Under the pieces are notes generated by a model that was not told the DNA's origin, made no database searches, and saw only the letters and a list, made by a program, of their open reading frames with translations. The position numbers were made by a program, and so were the translations under genes. From Chloroflexota bacterium (GTDB lineage: Bacteria; Chloroflexota; Anaerolineae; Anaerolineales; Anaerolineaceae), in assembly GCA_029265085.1 (NCBI GenBank), contig JAJUJY010000005.1, positions 1-64,000 of the forward strand: a stretch of 64,000 nucleotides of DNA. The letters run 5' to 3'. Positions 1 through 9,420 of the stretch are shown piece after piece; the stretch's first letter is position 1; each line of letters starts with the position of its first letter.

Positions 1-2265
1 GGTGCAAATATTACCTATCTTATCCAGGTTTTTCTGGTCGATGGTCATCACACCGCCGGTTGCGCGGCCTTTCACCGGATATTCCGAAAGTGGGGTACGT
101 TTACCATAACCGTAATCGGTCACCACCAGCAGTTCAGCCTCCGGCTTGACCACTTCCATCGCGGCCACCCGGTCTTTCCGATCCAGTTTGATGCCGTTGA
201 CGCCCGAAGCCGGGCGGCCCATCGGGCGAATTTCATCCTCAGACATGCGTAGTGCCTGCCCGTGAGCGGTAACCATGATGATTTCATCTTTTCCGCTGGT
301 CAGGCGCACCCAACCCAATTCATCACCATCTTCCAATCCCATCGCTATCAAACCAGAGGGGCGCACACTGGCAAATTCAGCCAGTTCCACCCGTTTCACT
401 TTTCCCTTCACGGTAGCCATGGTGCAGTAATTGGCTGCCGCAAAATCCGGGACCGCTACAGCAGCAGTAATCCGCTCTTCAGGATTCAGGGCAAGGACAT
501 TCATAATGGAAATACCGCGGTCGGTACGGCCTGCATCCGGAAGCTGGTAAGCCTTCTCCGAATACACCTTGCCCCTGTCGGAGAAGAACAAAATAGTGTG
601 CAGCGTCCCCGCCGGGATCATCATCATGGCCTCATCTTCACCCTTAAGGTTTTGGCCAGCCACACCGCGCCCGCCGCGCCCCTGGGTGCGGAAGGCTTTG
701 GTCAATACGCGCTTGATATACCCCTGCTGCGTGATGGTGATGAGCACCTGCTCGTCTGCAACAAGGTCTTCTTCGCTTAATTCTTCTTTCGCATCGGCAA
801 GGATCTTGGTCCGGCGGTCATCACCGTATTTTTCGGTCTGTTCCTGCAAATCCGTTTTGATCACATCCAGAATTTTATGCGGCGAAGCCAGCAAATCTTC
901 CAGGTACGCGATGCGTTCCATAACCGTCTTATGCTCGTCTTCAATCTTTTGGCGCTCCAAAGCTGCCAGGCGGCGTAATTGCATATCAAGGATTGCCTGA
1001 GCCTGGATATCCGTAAGTTTGAAGCGGGTGGTCAGGCGGATTTTTGCCTCTTCCACATCCGGAGATTGGCGGATGGTCTGGATCACATCATCCAAATTAG
1101 CCAGGGCAATCAAGAGCCCATCCAGGATATGTGCCCGGGCGCGTGCTTTATCCAATTCGAATTGCGAACGGCGGGTGATCACCTGTTGGCGGTGTTCAAT
1201 ATACAACTGTAACGCACGCTTGAGCGAAAGCAAGCGCGGTTCATTATCCACCAGGGCTAACAGGTGCGCGCCAAAGGTGGTTTGCAGCGGCGTATATTTA
1301 TACAACTGGTTGAGCACCTTTTTGGGTTGGGCATTTCGCTTCAACTCAATCACAATACTCATCCCGCGCCGGTCGGATTCATCTCGCAAATCCGAGATCA
1401 TATCCAGCCGGCCTTCGCGAGCCAGTTCGGCAATCCGTTCAATTAAACCAGTTTTATTTACCTGGAAAGGAATTTCAGTAATGTTAATTGCATAACGCCC
1501 GCCGCGTATCTCTTCGATATGCGCCTGGCCTCGCACGATGATGCGGCCGCGTCCGGTTGTATACATCTGCCGGATGGCCTCCTGTCCAACAATTGCACCC
1601 CCGGTGGGAAAATCCGGTCCGGGCAATATCTTGATCAATTCATCAACTGTCACATCATCAATGGTGTCATAATGATCGATCAGGTATGTAATCGCAGTGG
1701 TTAATTCGCGCAAGTTGTGCGGCGGAATATTGGTCGCCATACCAACCGCGATACCGGCTGAACCATTCAACAAAAGATTCGGCAGCCGTGAAGGTAATAC
1801 CGTTGGCTCTTGTAAAGAACCGTCAAAGTTATCGGTGAAATCAACCGTGTTTTTGTCGATATCCACCAGCATTTCTTCAGCCATCGCCCCCATGCGCGCC
1901 TCGGTATAACGCATCGCGGCCGGTGCATCTCCATCAATCGAACCGAAGTTACCCTGCCCGTCAACCAGGGTATAGCGCATGGAAAAGTTTTGAGCCAGGC
2001 GAGCCATCGCATCATAAACCGCCATATCACCGTGCGGATGATACTTGCCCAATACTTCACCAACGATACGCGCGGACTTTTTGTACGCCGTATTTGACCG
2101 CAGACCCAATTCCTGCATCGCGTACAGAATCCGGCGGTGAACTGGCTTCAAGCCGTCTCGAGCATCCGGAAGCGCGCGCGCCACAATAACGCTCATGGCG
2201 TAATCCAGATACGCAGTCCGCATTTGTTCGTCAATATCTACCGACTGTACGCTACCTATGTCCAT
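1..2265 (-). CDS. gyrA: DNA gyrase subunit A, 3' part cut by window edge
   Basis: Breakage-reunion subunit of gyrase, which introduces negative supercoils into DNA with GyrB. The first 755 residues are present and the C-terminal end lies beyond base 1. The start is ATG at 2265 behind an AGAGGT ribosome site. The N-terminal winged-helix/tower core is clear: residues 76-80 read HPHGD, the catalytic tyrosine is Tyr120 in AAMRYTE, and residues 528-534 (bases 664-684) read QGRGGRG. That last motif is a GyrA box, which argues for gyrase rather than topoisomerase IV. The position equivalent to E. coli Ser83 is Met81, while the Asp87 equivalent (Asp85) is kept. The region 2266-2401 upstream shows nothing convincing. 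Confidence 0.97.
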   Translation of the reverse strand, partial: MDIGSVQSVDIDEQMRTAYLDYAMSVIVARALPDARDGLKPVHRRILYAMQELGLRSNTAYKKSARIVGEVLGKYHPHGDMAVYDAMARLAQNFSMRYTLVDGQGNFGSIDGDAPAAMRYTEARMGAMAEEMLVDIDKNTVDFTDNFDGSLQEPTVLPSRLPNLLLNGSAGIAVGMATNIPPHNLRELTTAITYLIDHYDTIDDVTVDELIKILPGPDFPTGGAIVGQEAIRQMYTTGRGRIIVRGQAHIEEIRGGRYAINITEIPFQVNKTGLIERIAELAREGRLDMISDLRDESDRRGMSIVIELKRNAQPKKVLNQLYKYTPLQTTFGAHLLALVDNEPRLLSLKRALQLYIEHRQQVITRRSQFELDKARARAHILDGLLIALANLDDVIQTIRQSPDVEEAKIRLTTRFKLTDIQAQAILDMQLRRLAALERQKIEDEHKTVMERIAYLEDLLASPHKILDVIKTDLQEQTEKYGDDRRTKILADAKEELSEEDLVADEQVLITITQQGYIKRVLTKAFRTQGRGGRGVAGQNLKGEDEAMMMIPAGTLHTILFFSDRGKVYSEKAYQLPDAGRTDRGISIMNVLALNPEERITAAVAVPDFAAANYCTMATVKGKVKRVELAEFASVRPSGLIAMGLEDGDELGWVRLTSGKDEIIMVTAHGQALRMSEDEIRPMGRPASGVNGIKLDRKDRVAAMEVVKPEAELLVVTDYGYGKRTPLSEYPVKGRATGGVMTIDQKNLDKIGNICT

Positions 2266-2401
2266 GATTTTCTGACCTCTCAACAAAATTCATAACCGAA
2301 TAATTATACCGCAACCAGTGAAATCTCGCCTGAAGCACGTCAAACCATTCAATGCCCCGGCTCAAGCTCTTTTTCCCTTAAAGGATGTGACATTAAGCAG
2401 G

Positions 2402-2458
2402 TTGACACACGAACTTAATGTTCATATAATATGAACTAAAGGTTCACATTATATGAAT
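2402..2458 (+). promoter_or_regulatory. Consensus promoter with paired TetR-type operators
   Basis: TTGACA (2402-2407) and TATAAT (2425-2430) are separated by 17 bp, a perfect sigma-70 consensus. A near-perfect palindrome, GTTCATATAATATGAAC (2420-2436), covers the -10 box. A second related copy, GTTCACATTATATGAAT (2442-2458), overlaps the start codon at 2453. AAAGG at 2438-2442 is the ribosome site. This arrangement is typical of a TetR repressor that blocks its own operon; binding itself is inferred. Confidence 0.85.
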
Positions 2459-3172
2459 GCATACTGGCATCAATTTCAACCATTTATTTTAGAGCTTGAG
2501 AGCGAAGGTTTGATCACACGAACCTTCCGCCGCCTCGACCCGGACCGTCAGGAAAATATCCTGAACGCCATTCTGGCAGAAGCCGTAGAGCGCGGACCGG
2601 CATCCATCAACATCAAGAACGTTGCCGCGCGCGCAGGTGTTGCCGTTGGCGCGTTATACACCTATTTTCCCAACCGGGACGGCATGCTGGATTTTGCTAT
2701 CGAACTGGCTGTGCGCACCGTCACTGCTGAATTTACCAACTACCAACCCATGCTGGCGCAAATGCCCTTGCGTGATGGGCTGTCCGCCTACCTGCAAGGC
2801 GGCCTGGAAATGGGCGAAGTGGTGGCAGGCTTGACTCAATTTTTAGCGCGCGCTGCCTACCACGGCGACGAACAGCTTCGCCAGCGGGTCGTAGAACCAA
2901 TGGCCAATGCGCTGCTTGCCATGGTCCGCGGCATGGTGCTTGCTGCTGCACAGCGCGGTGAACTGCGCCCAGGCCTGGATCTGGAAGCCGTGACCCGCAC
3001 AATCCATGCACTGCTGATCGCGGTAGGTGACTCACAGCTGCTGCCGTACCTCAACACGTATTTCAAAATCAGTGACTCACAGGTCAGTTTTGAACAAAGC
3101 ATGAATGCAGCCCTGGATCTGATCTTACACGGTGTCCAGGCCAACCAACTATCCAAGGAAGTCTCCTCATGA
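2453..3172 (+). CDS. TetR/AcrR-family transcriptional regulator
   Basis: A 239-residue repressor-type protein. The N-terminal TetR helix-turn-helix spans roughly residues 30-75 (DPDRQENILNAILAEA, then NVAARAGVAVGALYTYFPNR), the family hallmark. The C-terminal helical domain would bind an unknown ligand. The gene is first in an operon with a three-gene ABC exporter: its stop overlaps the start of the next gene by ATGA. Two palindromes over its promoter suggest autorepression and control of the exporter. The likely inducer is a compound the exporter removes, but the ligand cannot be read from sequence. Confidence 0.93.
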   Translation: MNAYWHQFQPFILELESEGLITRTFRRLDPDRQENILNAILAEAVERGPASINIKNVAARAGVAVGALYTYFPNRDGMLDFAIELAVRTVTAEFTNYQPMLAQMPLRDGLSAYLQGGLEMGEVVAGLTQFLARAAYHGDEQLRQRVVEPMANALLAMVRGMVLAAAQRGELRPGLDLEAVTRTIHALLIAVGDSQLLPYLNTYFKISDSQVSFEQSMNAALDLILHGVQANQLSKEVSS

Positions 3173-4344
3173 AAGCGATCTTGATTGCAAAAAAAACCTT
3201 ACTGGAATTATTCCGCGAGCCCATGCTGCTGGGGCTTTTCCTGACTTTTCCGCTTCTATTATTAGGTGTGTACTACCTGGCCATGGGTGGAGGCGGTTCT
3301 TCGTTATCAAGTGTCATGACCGTAATGGTTGCCAACCTGGATGAAGGCGATCCGCGAATGAGCAGCAATATCACAGTCGGTGAGCACCTTGTGGAATGGA
3401 TGCGCGGCGTGGAATTTGAAGGCAAACCCGCCATGCAGGTCAATCTGGTTAGCGACCCGCAAGATGCCCTGGCCTCCCTGCGAGATCGCAAAGCCACCTT
3501 GATGTTGGTCATCCCGAAAAACTTTTCCACCCAAATATACGACCGGGCAGCCGGCAGCTCCAACCAGCCAGTGAACTTTGAGATGGTTGGTGATCCGGGT
3601 TCCGATATGTATGTATTTACACGCAGCTTTATCGAGGGCGGCTTGCATGAATGGGTCCTGACCACCTCCAACCAGCCTGTTCCGCCCCCCATCCAATACA
3701 CCTTTACCCCTGGCACAGGCACAATGTCCGACTTTGACTTTGGCGTTCCCGGTGTCATAGTCTTTGGCATCATGTTTGTGGTTGTATCAACAGCCCAGGT
3801 AATGATCCGGGAAGAGATCAATCACACGTTACGCCGGTTAAAGCTCAGCCGGGTCAGCGCAAAGGATTTACTGGCAGGAGTCAGCCTGGCGCAAATCGTC
3901 ATCGCTGCCGTACAGTTTCCAATCACCTACTTGTGCGCTGTTTTCTTCGGCTTTCAGAGCCAGGGATCGCTGCTCCTTGCCCTGGGAATTTGCCTGCTGT
4001 TAAGCCTGTCCGCCATCGGGTTAGGGCTGATCGTGGCTTGTTTTGTTCACAGCGACAGTGAAGCAGCCAATTTAGGGTCCGTGGTAGGGGTCATGATGGT
4101 CTTACTCTCCGGGGTGCTTTACCCCATGCCGGATGCGCCTCTTTTCACCCTGGCAAACCGGGTCATTCAAGCGTATGACCTGCTGCCGACCACCCATGCT
4201 GCCAATGCCATGCGAAAAATATTCACCCAGGCTGCCGGATTAGCGGACATTGGCTTTGAAATGGTCATGTTGTTTTTATTAAGCAGCCTGATACTCATCC
4301 TTGCAATTTTGATTTACCAACGCAGACAACTGCGCAGTCATTAA
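3169..4344 (+). CDS. ABC-2 type exporter permease (first)
   Basis: A 391-residue membrane protein of the ABC-2 family. It has one N-terminal membrane helix (about 20-45), a long extracytoplasmic domain (about 50-185), and five to six C-terminal helices from about residue 190, ending in a short basic tail. It overlaps the TetR gene by four bases and is followed 12 bases later by the ATPase gene. The start of the protein (KAILIAKKTLLELFREPMLLG) is very like that of the permease at 5307, so the two genes probably arose by duplication and form a heterodimeric channel. The family exports drugs, lipids or polysaccharides; the substrate here is unknown. Confidence 0.92.
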   Translation: MKAILIAKKTLLELFREPMLLGLFLTFPLLLLGVYYLAMGGGGSSLSSVMTVMVANLDEGDPRMSSNITVGEHLVEWMRGVEFEGKPAMQVNLVSDPQDALASLRDRKATLMLVIPKNFSTQIYDRAAGSSNQPVNFEMVGDPGSDMYVFTRSFIEGGLHEWVLTTSNQPVPPPIQYTFTPGTGTMSDFDFGVPGVIVFGIMFVVVSTAQVMIREEINHTLRRLKLSRVSAKDLLAGVSLAQIVIAAVQFPITYLCAVFFGFQSQGSLLLALGICLLLSLSAIGLGLIVACFVHSDSEAANLGSVVGVMMVLLSGVLYPMPDAPLFTLANRVIQAYDLLPTTHAANAMRKIFTQAAGLADIGFEMVMLFLLSSLILILAILIYQRRQLRSH

Positions 4345-4356
4345 TGGAGTAAAAAA

Positions 4357-5310
4357 ATGTCAGAAATCGTTCTGCAAACCAATGCACTGACCAAAAAATA
4401 CGGCAACTTAAGCGCGGTCCAGTCCTTAAGCCTGGAAGTTTATCGCGGAGAAGTCTTTGGTTTTCTGGGTCCCAACGGTGCCGGAAAAACCACTTCGATT
4501 AACATGTTATGCGGCCTGCTAAAACCAGATCAGGGGCAGGTATATATCAACGGGGTTAACATCACCGCGAACGGGCAGGATGTGCGCGCCCGTGTGGGCG
4601 TTTGTCCGCAAGAAATTGTCCTATGGGAGCGCCTGACCTGCCAGGAGCAGTTAACGTTCATCGGCCAAATGTATGGTGTAACTGGCAAGGTTGCCCGAGA
4701 GCGCGCCGAACAGATATTGGCAGACCTGGGGCTGTCGGAGAAACGCAACCAGCAAGCCCGCACCCTTTCCGGTGGGATGCAGCGCCGGCTTAACCTTGCT
4801 ATGGCACTGGTTCATGAGCCTGAGATCGTTGTCCTGGATGAACCGGAAGCCGGGCTAGACCCACAAAGCCGGGTCAAAGTCCGCGAGTACATCCAATCTC
4901 TGGCGCGCAAGAAAACCATCATCCTGACCACGCACAACATGGATGAGGCAGACCGGCTGGCAGATCGGGTCGCCATTATTGATCACGGCAAGCTGCTGGT
5001 CGTGGACACTCCCGCTGCACTGAAACAACAGCTTGGCAAAGGTGATGTCATTGAGATTGGTTTACCAGTTCCGCTTTCCGAAAGTGCATTCGCGTCCGTG
5101 CAATCAGCACTGCATGGAGAAAATCGGGAAATCCGGGTAGAGGAAAACGGCTCGCGGTTATCCATTCGCGCACTGCACGCCGTGGGGGAACTGCCTTCCA
5201 TCCTGCACTCGCTGACCACTGCCGGTATCCAGGCCGGTGAAGTTCGCGTTCGCGAAAACACCCTGGAAGATGTTTTCATCCAATTAACCGGACGGAGCTT
5301 ACGCGAATGA
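4357..5310 (+). CDS. ABC exporter ATP-binding protein, DrrA/CcmA-like
   Basis: A 317-residue nucleotide-binding subunit. Walker A is GPNGAGKTT (about 38-46), the signature is LSGGMQRR (about 139-146), Walker B is VVLDEPEAGLDP, and the switch His lies in TTHNMDEADRLADR. About 100 residues follow the ATPase core, as in DrrA-type exporters, and probably contact the permeases. It lies between two ABC-2 permease genes and overlaps the second by four bases (ATGA). It energises export by the 3169 and 5307 permeases. Expression is probably controlled by the TetR protein at 2453. Confidence 0.95.
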   Translation: MSEIVLQTNALTKKYGNLSAVQSLSLEVYRGEVFGFLGPNGAGKTTSINMLCGLLKPDQGQVYINGVNITANGQDVRARVGVCPQEIVLWERLTCQEQLTFIGQMYGVTGKVARERAEQILADLGLSEKRNQQARTLSGGMQRRLNLAMALVHEPEIVVLDEPEAGLDPQSRVKVREYIQSLARKKTIILTTHNMDEADRLADRVAIIDHGKLLVVDTPAALKQQLGKGDVIEIGLPVPLSESAFASVQSALHGENREIRVEENGSRLSIRALHAVGELPSILHSLTTAGIQAGEVRVRENTLEDVFIQLTGRSLRE

Positions 5311-6419
5311 AAACACTGCTGATTGCGCGCAAATCATTAGTAGAAATCTTCCGGGAGCCGCAATTAATTGGTCTGGTATTGGCCATGCCGCTGCTGTTCC
5401 TGTTGATCACAAAAGCCGGGTACAGCCGCGTATTTCTGCCCACCCACCCCATTCAACTGGTTGGAGAAAGCCCTGCTGCACAGGCACTGGCCAGTAATCT
5501 AGTTGATCTAACCTATGCTGACGGCCGCAATGTTTTTGAGCTGTATCAAACCACAGATCAAGCCGCGGCTAAACAAGCCGCCGCCGAACGGGAAACTACC
5601 GCTGTGGTGATCGTAGAACCCTGGCAGGCTGGCCAACCGCTGCAAACCACCCTTCACGGCGACGCAACCTTTGGCCCTTTTTATCGCGCCAGTCTATTAA
5701 TCGAATCTGTCATTCGCCAGACCAGCGCCCAACTCAGCGGAGATGAAATTCCGCTGGTAGTCACAGAAAAGTCAATTTTCCGGGCTGGGCCGCTGACTGA
5801 ATTTGATCTATATACTCCAGGCATGATCATTTTTGGCTGGCTGATGATTATTCCGCAAACCGCCATGCTGGTTAGCCGCGAGATTCGCTGGCGAACGCTG
5901 CGGCGTTTGCGCCTGACACCGCTTTCCACCACGGAACTGCTCGGCGGATTCAGCCTGGCGCAGCTGGTAATCGCTGTTTTCCTTGTGGTTTTGGTCATCG
6001 GCGGGGCATTGGCGCTAGGTTTTCATCTTCACGGCTCAATTTGGCTGGCTGCTTTAATTGGCCTGGTGCTCTGTATCTCCTCCATTGGACAGGGACTGAT
6101 TGTGGCCGGGTTTGTCGAAAATGACAGCCAGGCTGCCAATGTCGGTTCGACCTTCGCAATGATCCAGGTTTTCTTATCCGGATCGTTTTACCAGCTTCCA
6201 CCCATCACACTGTTTCAGATCGGCGAGCAAGCCATTGATTTGTTTGACATTTTCCCGGCCACACACGGTTTGCAAGCTTTGCAACAGGTCATGGTTTATG
6301 GTGCCACCTTGCCGGAAATTCGCTACCGCCTGATCGCAATGATTGCTCTTTCGATCTTAATTTTCATTTTTGGAATTGCACTTTTCCGCAAGAGCCAGAT
6401 GAAAAATGTACGTTCATAA
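5307..6419 (+). CDS. ABC-2 type exporter permease (second)
   Basis: A 370-residue paralogue of the permease at 3169, with the same layout: N-terminal helix, extracytoplasmic segment (about 45-165), then five or six helices. The start LLIARKSLVEIFREPQLIG matches its partner closely. It is the last gene of the operon and a strong hairpin follows 5 bases after its stop. Two different permeases plus one ATPase suggest an asymmetric exporter; similar sets include antibiotic and lipid exporters. The substrate is unknown. Confidence 0.92.
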   Translation: MKTLLIARKSLVEIFREPQLIGLVLAMPLLFLLITKAGYSRVFLPTHPIQLVGESPAAQALASNLVDLTYADGRNVFELYQTTDQAAAKQAAAERETTAVVIVEPWQAGQPLQTTLHGDATFGPFYRASLLIESVIRQTSAQLSGDEIPLVVTEKSIFRAGPLTEFDLYTPGMIIFGWLMIIPQTAMLVSREIRWRTLRRLRLTPLSTTELLGGFSLAQLVIAVFLVVLVIGGALALGFHLHGSIWLAALIGLVLCISSIGQGLIVAGFVENDSQAANVGSTFAMIQVFLSGSFYQLPPITLFQIGEQAIDLFDIFPATHGLQALQQVMVYGATLPEIRYRLIAMIALSILIFIFGIALFRKSQMKNVRS

Positions 6420-6421
6420 AA

Positions 6422-6454
6422 TTCAGCACCCGCAGAAAATCTGCGGGTGCTGGA
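6422..6454 (+). terminator. Hairpin between convergent exporter and subtilase genes
   Basis: A perfect 13-bp stem, CAGCACCCGCAGA (6424-6436) and TCTGCGGGTGCTG (6440-6452), with an AAA loop. It lies between two convergent genes. No clear T run follows on either strand, so it may end both transcripts or protect 3' ends. Confidence 0.7.
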
Positions 6455-6478
6455 ATCTGACGTAAAAACGAATTCGAA

Positions 6479-8344
6479 TTACTTGGTCACCACAAATGTG
6501 GTAGTTGCTGTAGCGTCAGTATAACCCGTCTTGGTTGCGGTTGCGAGGATGGTATAAGTTCCTACGCCGTTCTTTTTCGAATCGACTTTGTAAGAGAATG
6601 TCGCCACACCATTCGAACCAGTGGTACCGGTATAGTTCGCGACTTTGCCGTTGGCTGAGGTTACTTTTACAGCCACGGTTGCGCCGGAAACGGCTGCATT
6701 GTTCTGGTCTTTCACAGTCACAGTGATTGTGACAGTTTCACGGTTGATGTAGCTGGCCTTATTGGTCGCAACTGCCGCAGAAAGTGTACCGCCGCCGCCC
6801 GGATTGTATCCCAGGTAAGTAAGAGCGGCTTTGGCCTGCACCAGACCGTAACCATACTCCACATCACGTCCTGCCGTACCAAGGTCTTCAGCCGTTGCGG
6901 TCAGTGCATTGCGGATCTGAACATTCGTCCAGGCCGGATTGGCACTCCAAACCAGGGCTGCCACCGCGGAAACATGCGGGGTCGCCATCGAGGTACCGTT
7001 ATAAGCCTCGTACTGGCTGACGTTCCATACAATCGAGCTTTCCACATTGCCCGTTTGGCCAATGAGATTACCCACAATATATTGGCCGTCTTCCTGTGTC
7101 AGGCCAATGGCCGGGATATTGGAGGAGTTTCCGTCACCCAGGGTTGCATTCAAATCCCCGGCAACGTTATTGTAAATGATCGCTGCCACGCCGCCGGAAT
7201 TCTGGACATTCATTACCTTGTCGTAGAAGCTGATAACGCCGCGTTCGCACACCACCACCTTGCCGCCGTAAGCACCGGCTGCATCGCACAGGCCGCCATT
7301 AACTAGCTGCCCGGAAGCTGTGCCCAATTTGGCATATTCAACCTGGTAACCGGAGAAAACATTATTACCCACGGTCAGGGTGTTGGTTGCCAGGTACGGA
7401 ACCGTGCTGATCACACCCACACCAGGAGCAGCCAGTTCCACATCACTGTTCTTTTGGGAAAAATCTGCCACCATCTTGGCAGAATCAATGGCTGCAACGG
7501 AAACGACCGAGGAATAACCGGCCGGGTAGCTGACTGCGGTGGTGCCATCATTACCAGCCGCTGCGATGGAGAGGATGCCCTGGCTGTACAGATTATTGAA
7601 AGCACGGTCTTCAAGGGTGCTGCGGGTTGCTCCGCCCAAGCTCATGCTGATAATATTTGCACCAGCCGAAGCACAGCGGTTCGCTGCATCCACCAGGGTG
7701 GAGCTGTACGTCCAGGCACAATTATCGCCAAAAACTTTGACAATATACAACGAGGTTGTACCGGGAGTGACACCTACTACACCCAGATTATTGTACGAAG
7801 CAGCCGCAATCGTACCGGCCACATGCGTGCCGTGCCCGCAGGTATCGGTGGCATAATTAGCCGGATATCCTCCAACCACGTTCACCCCAGCGAAATCTTC
7901 GTGCCCGGTATACAGACCCGAATCAATTACACAAACCATGCGTCCCGCGCCGTTCGGTGCACCCGCGTCCACCGAACCATCACGATTCGCATCCCAAACA
8001 TCCAGCGCCTGCACCATATCCACTCCATAAGGCACTTCTTCTGCCATTGGGTAGCGCACAGCGTCTTCTTCAATACTGACCACATTGGGATTATGTGCAA
8101 TTCCATTGAGTGCCGCTTCCGGAAGACTGACAACAAATGCATTTAATGAATCAAAGCCGTAATGGAATTCAGCGCCAACGCCTTTTAAGGCATTTTCTAC
8201 CTGACCCCGCCCACCGGGTTGGAACTCAACCCAAACACGCACCCGGTTATCCGGTGCTTCGGTCATAGCAGGTTTTACCGCCGCAAAGGCAAAAACAAAT
8301 ACCAAAACCAATGCGACAAAACCGATCAAGGTTTTTCGAGACAT
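6479..8344 (-). CDS. Secreted subtilisin-like serine protease (S8) with PA insert and C-terminal Ig-like domain
   Basis: A 621-residue secreted peptidase. The start ATG at 8344 is chosen because AGGAGA lies just upstream; an in-frame ATG 22 codons earlier lacks this. It has a signal peptide (1-30), an I9-type propeptide (about 34-98), and the S8 catalytic domain with Asp141 (VIDSG), His171 (GHGTHVAG), Asn265 (AAGNDG) and Ser452 (GTSMATPHV). A protease-associated domain is inserted at about 320-432, between the oxyanion Asn and the Ser. A Gly-rich hinge at about 514-519 leads to a bacterial Ig-like domain (about 522-621). All catalytic residues are present. It probably degrades extracellular protein. 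It is transcribed alone from the promoter at 8397-8426. Confidence 0.96.
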   Translation of the reverse strand: MSRKTLIGFVALVLVFVFAFAAVKPAMTEAPDNRVRVWVEFQPGGRGQVENALKGVGAEFHYGFDSLNAFVVSLPEAALNGIAHNPNVVSIEEDAVRYPMAEEVPYGVDMVQALDVWDANRDGSVDAGAPNGAGRMVCVIDSGLYTGHEDFAGVNVVGGYPANYATDTCGHGTHVAGTIAAASYNNLGVVGVTPGTTSLYIVKVFGDNCAWTYSSTLVDAANRCASAGANIISMSLGGATRSTLEDRAFNNLYSQGILSIAAAGNDGTTAVSYPAGYSSVVSVAAIDSAKMVADFSQKNSDVELAAPGVGVISTVPYLATNTLTVGNNVFSGYQVEYAKLGTASGQLVNGGLCDAAGAYGGKVVVCERGVISFYDKVMNVQNSGGVAAIIYNNVAGDLNATLGDGNSSNIPAIGLTQEDGQYIVGNLIGQTGNVESSIVWNVSQYEAYNGTSMATPHVSAVAALVWSANPAWTNVQIRNALTATAEDLGTAGRDVEYGYGLVQAKAALTYLGYNPGGGGTLSAAVATNKASYINRETVTITVTVKDQNNAAVSGATVAVKVTSANGKVANYTGTTGSNGVATFSYKVDSKKNGVGTYTILATATKTGYTDATATTTFVVTK

Positions 8345-8396
8345 GATCTTCTCCTTTGGAAAACAACAAAAACTGGGGACAAAAATGAAGTTCTGT

Positions 8397-8426
8397 ATAA
8401 TATAGTTCAAACAAGAAAGAAGTCAA
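8397..8426 (-). promoter_or_regulatory. Promoter of the subtilase gene
   Basis: On the minus strand, TTGACT (8426-8421) and TATTAT (8402-8397) are separated by 18 bp. Each box matches the sigma-70 consensus at five of six positions. The leader to the ATG at 8344 is about 50 bases and ends in an AGGAGA ribosome site. Confidence 0.7.
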
Positions 8427-8499
8427 TACCAGTAATTGGGTAAAATCGGTTGTAATTCTTAGAACAATCTAAGAATTGTTTACCGGGTTCAAACCAAGA

Positions 8500-8526
8500 A
8501 AAAACCGGCCATTCCGGCCGGTTTTT
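8500..8526 (-). terminator. Intrinsic terminator of the methyltransferase genes
   Basis: CCGGCC and GGCCGG pair around a 5-base loop (8511-8515), with A and T runs on either side. On the minus strand the stem is followed by TTTTTTC. It lies 16 bases after the stop of the methyltransferase at 8542. Confidence 0.85.
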
Positions 8527-8541
8527 CTGTTTGTCTGGCAG

Positions 8542-9420
8542 TTATTCCTGGAATGGCTTGCGTGCCACAATTCCCATACTGGGCGATTGGGCCTGGAAAG
8601 GTGTACCAGTCACATCCTCAAAAATGGAAACGACTTCCAACCCGGCTTCAGCCAATAACGCAGTAATCGTTTCAGGGGAATAATAATGTTCCCAAACCCG
8701 GTACACATAAGCCTGTCCATCCTCGTCCAGAATCAAATACTGGTCCAGGTAGACATTTGCTTCCGGATAATGAAAGGTATGGTTCAACGCAAGGTGCGGT
8801 GTAGGCTTCCAAAAACCAGCCTGGTCCACATACCACGAATCGTCAGCCGGCTGGCTGCTGCGGCCAACTTCTGTACGCGCATCCAAGACAAACCAACCGC
8901 CCGGTTTCAAAGCCCGGTACACATTCTTCAAAAAACGCTTTTGATCAGGCATGGTCAGCGGGCCAAGATCGAAGTAAATGATCATGGCTGCGTCAAAGGC
9001 GGCCTCATCTGTTAAATCCAGGTAGTTTTGCACACGATACTCTACTGGCAAACCCGCCTGCTCGGCCTGTTTCCGCGCATACGCAATGGAATTTGCCGAC
9101 AAATCCACACCGGTTACCGACCAACCATGCTTTGCCATCGGTAAGGCATATAATCCTGGTCCGCATCCAAGGTCGATTACCTTGCTGCCTTGTTCAAGCG
9201 GGAGGGTGCGAATTAACCATTCAATCGTTTTTTGGATGGTCTCCGGTTTCCGGCTGGCCGCATCGGTGTGGGGCGAAAGATGCGCTTGCAGCATTTGTTG
9301 GGCAATATATGGATCATCCCAAAAATGCGGTTCCCCTGGCGCATACAGCTCCGGTTTCTGGCTCAATTCCGCCAACCGGTTCAGATCAAGTTGATTGGAT
9401 TTTAAAATAGGTTCAGACAT
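8542..9420 (-). CDS. Class I SAM-dependent methyltransferase
   Basis: A 292-residue Rossmann-fold methyltransferase. Motif I is VIDLGCGPGLYALPMA, the next acidic strand is VTGVDLSANSI, and the post-motif region includes FDAAMIIYFDLGPL and LKPGGWFVLDAR. The start ATG at 9420 (MSEPILK) overlaps the end of the previous gene by eight bases and has GGAAGG upstream. About 60 residues precede motif I, including a conserved-looking FWDDPYIAQQML segment. The substrate is unknown. It is translationally coupled to another, only distantly related methyltransferase and lies behind a P450, so small-molecule modification is plausible but unproven. Confidence 0.9.
   Translation of the reverse strand: MSEPILKSNQLDLNRLAELSQKPELYAPGEPHFWDDPYIAQQMLQAHLSPHTDAASRKPETIQKTIEWLIRTLPLEQGSKVIDLGCGPGLYALPMAKHGWSVTGVDLSANSIAYARKQAEQAGLPVEYRVQNYLDLTDEAAFDAAMIIYFDLGPLTMPDQKRFLKNVYRALKPGGWFVLDARTEVGRSSQPADDSWYVDQAGFWKPTPHLALNHTFHYPEANVYLDQYLILDEDGQAYVYRVWEHYYSPETITALLAEAGLEVVSIFEDVTGTPFQAQSPSMGIVARKPFQE

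Noticed and set aside
7454..8146. A 230-codon open frame on the plus strand
   Set aside because: It is antisense to the subtilase, whose catalytic motifs are clear. It has no ribosome site or recognisable domain.
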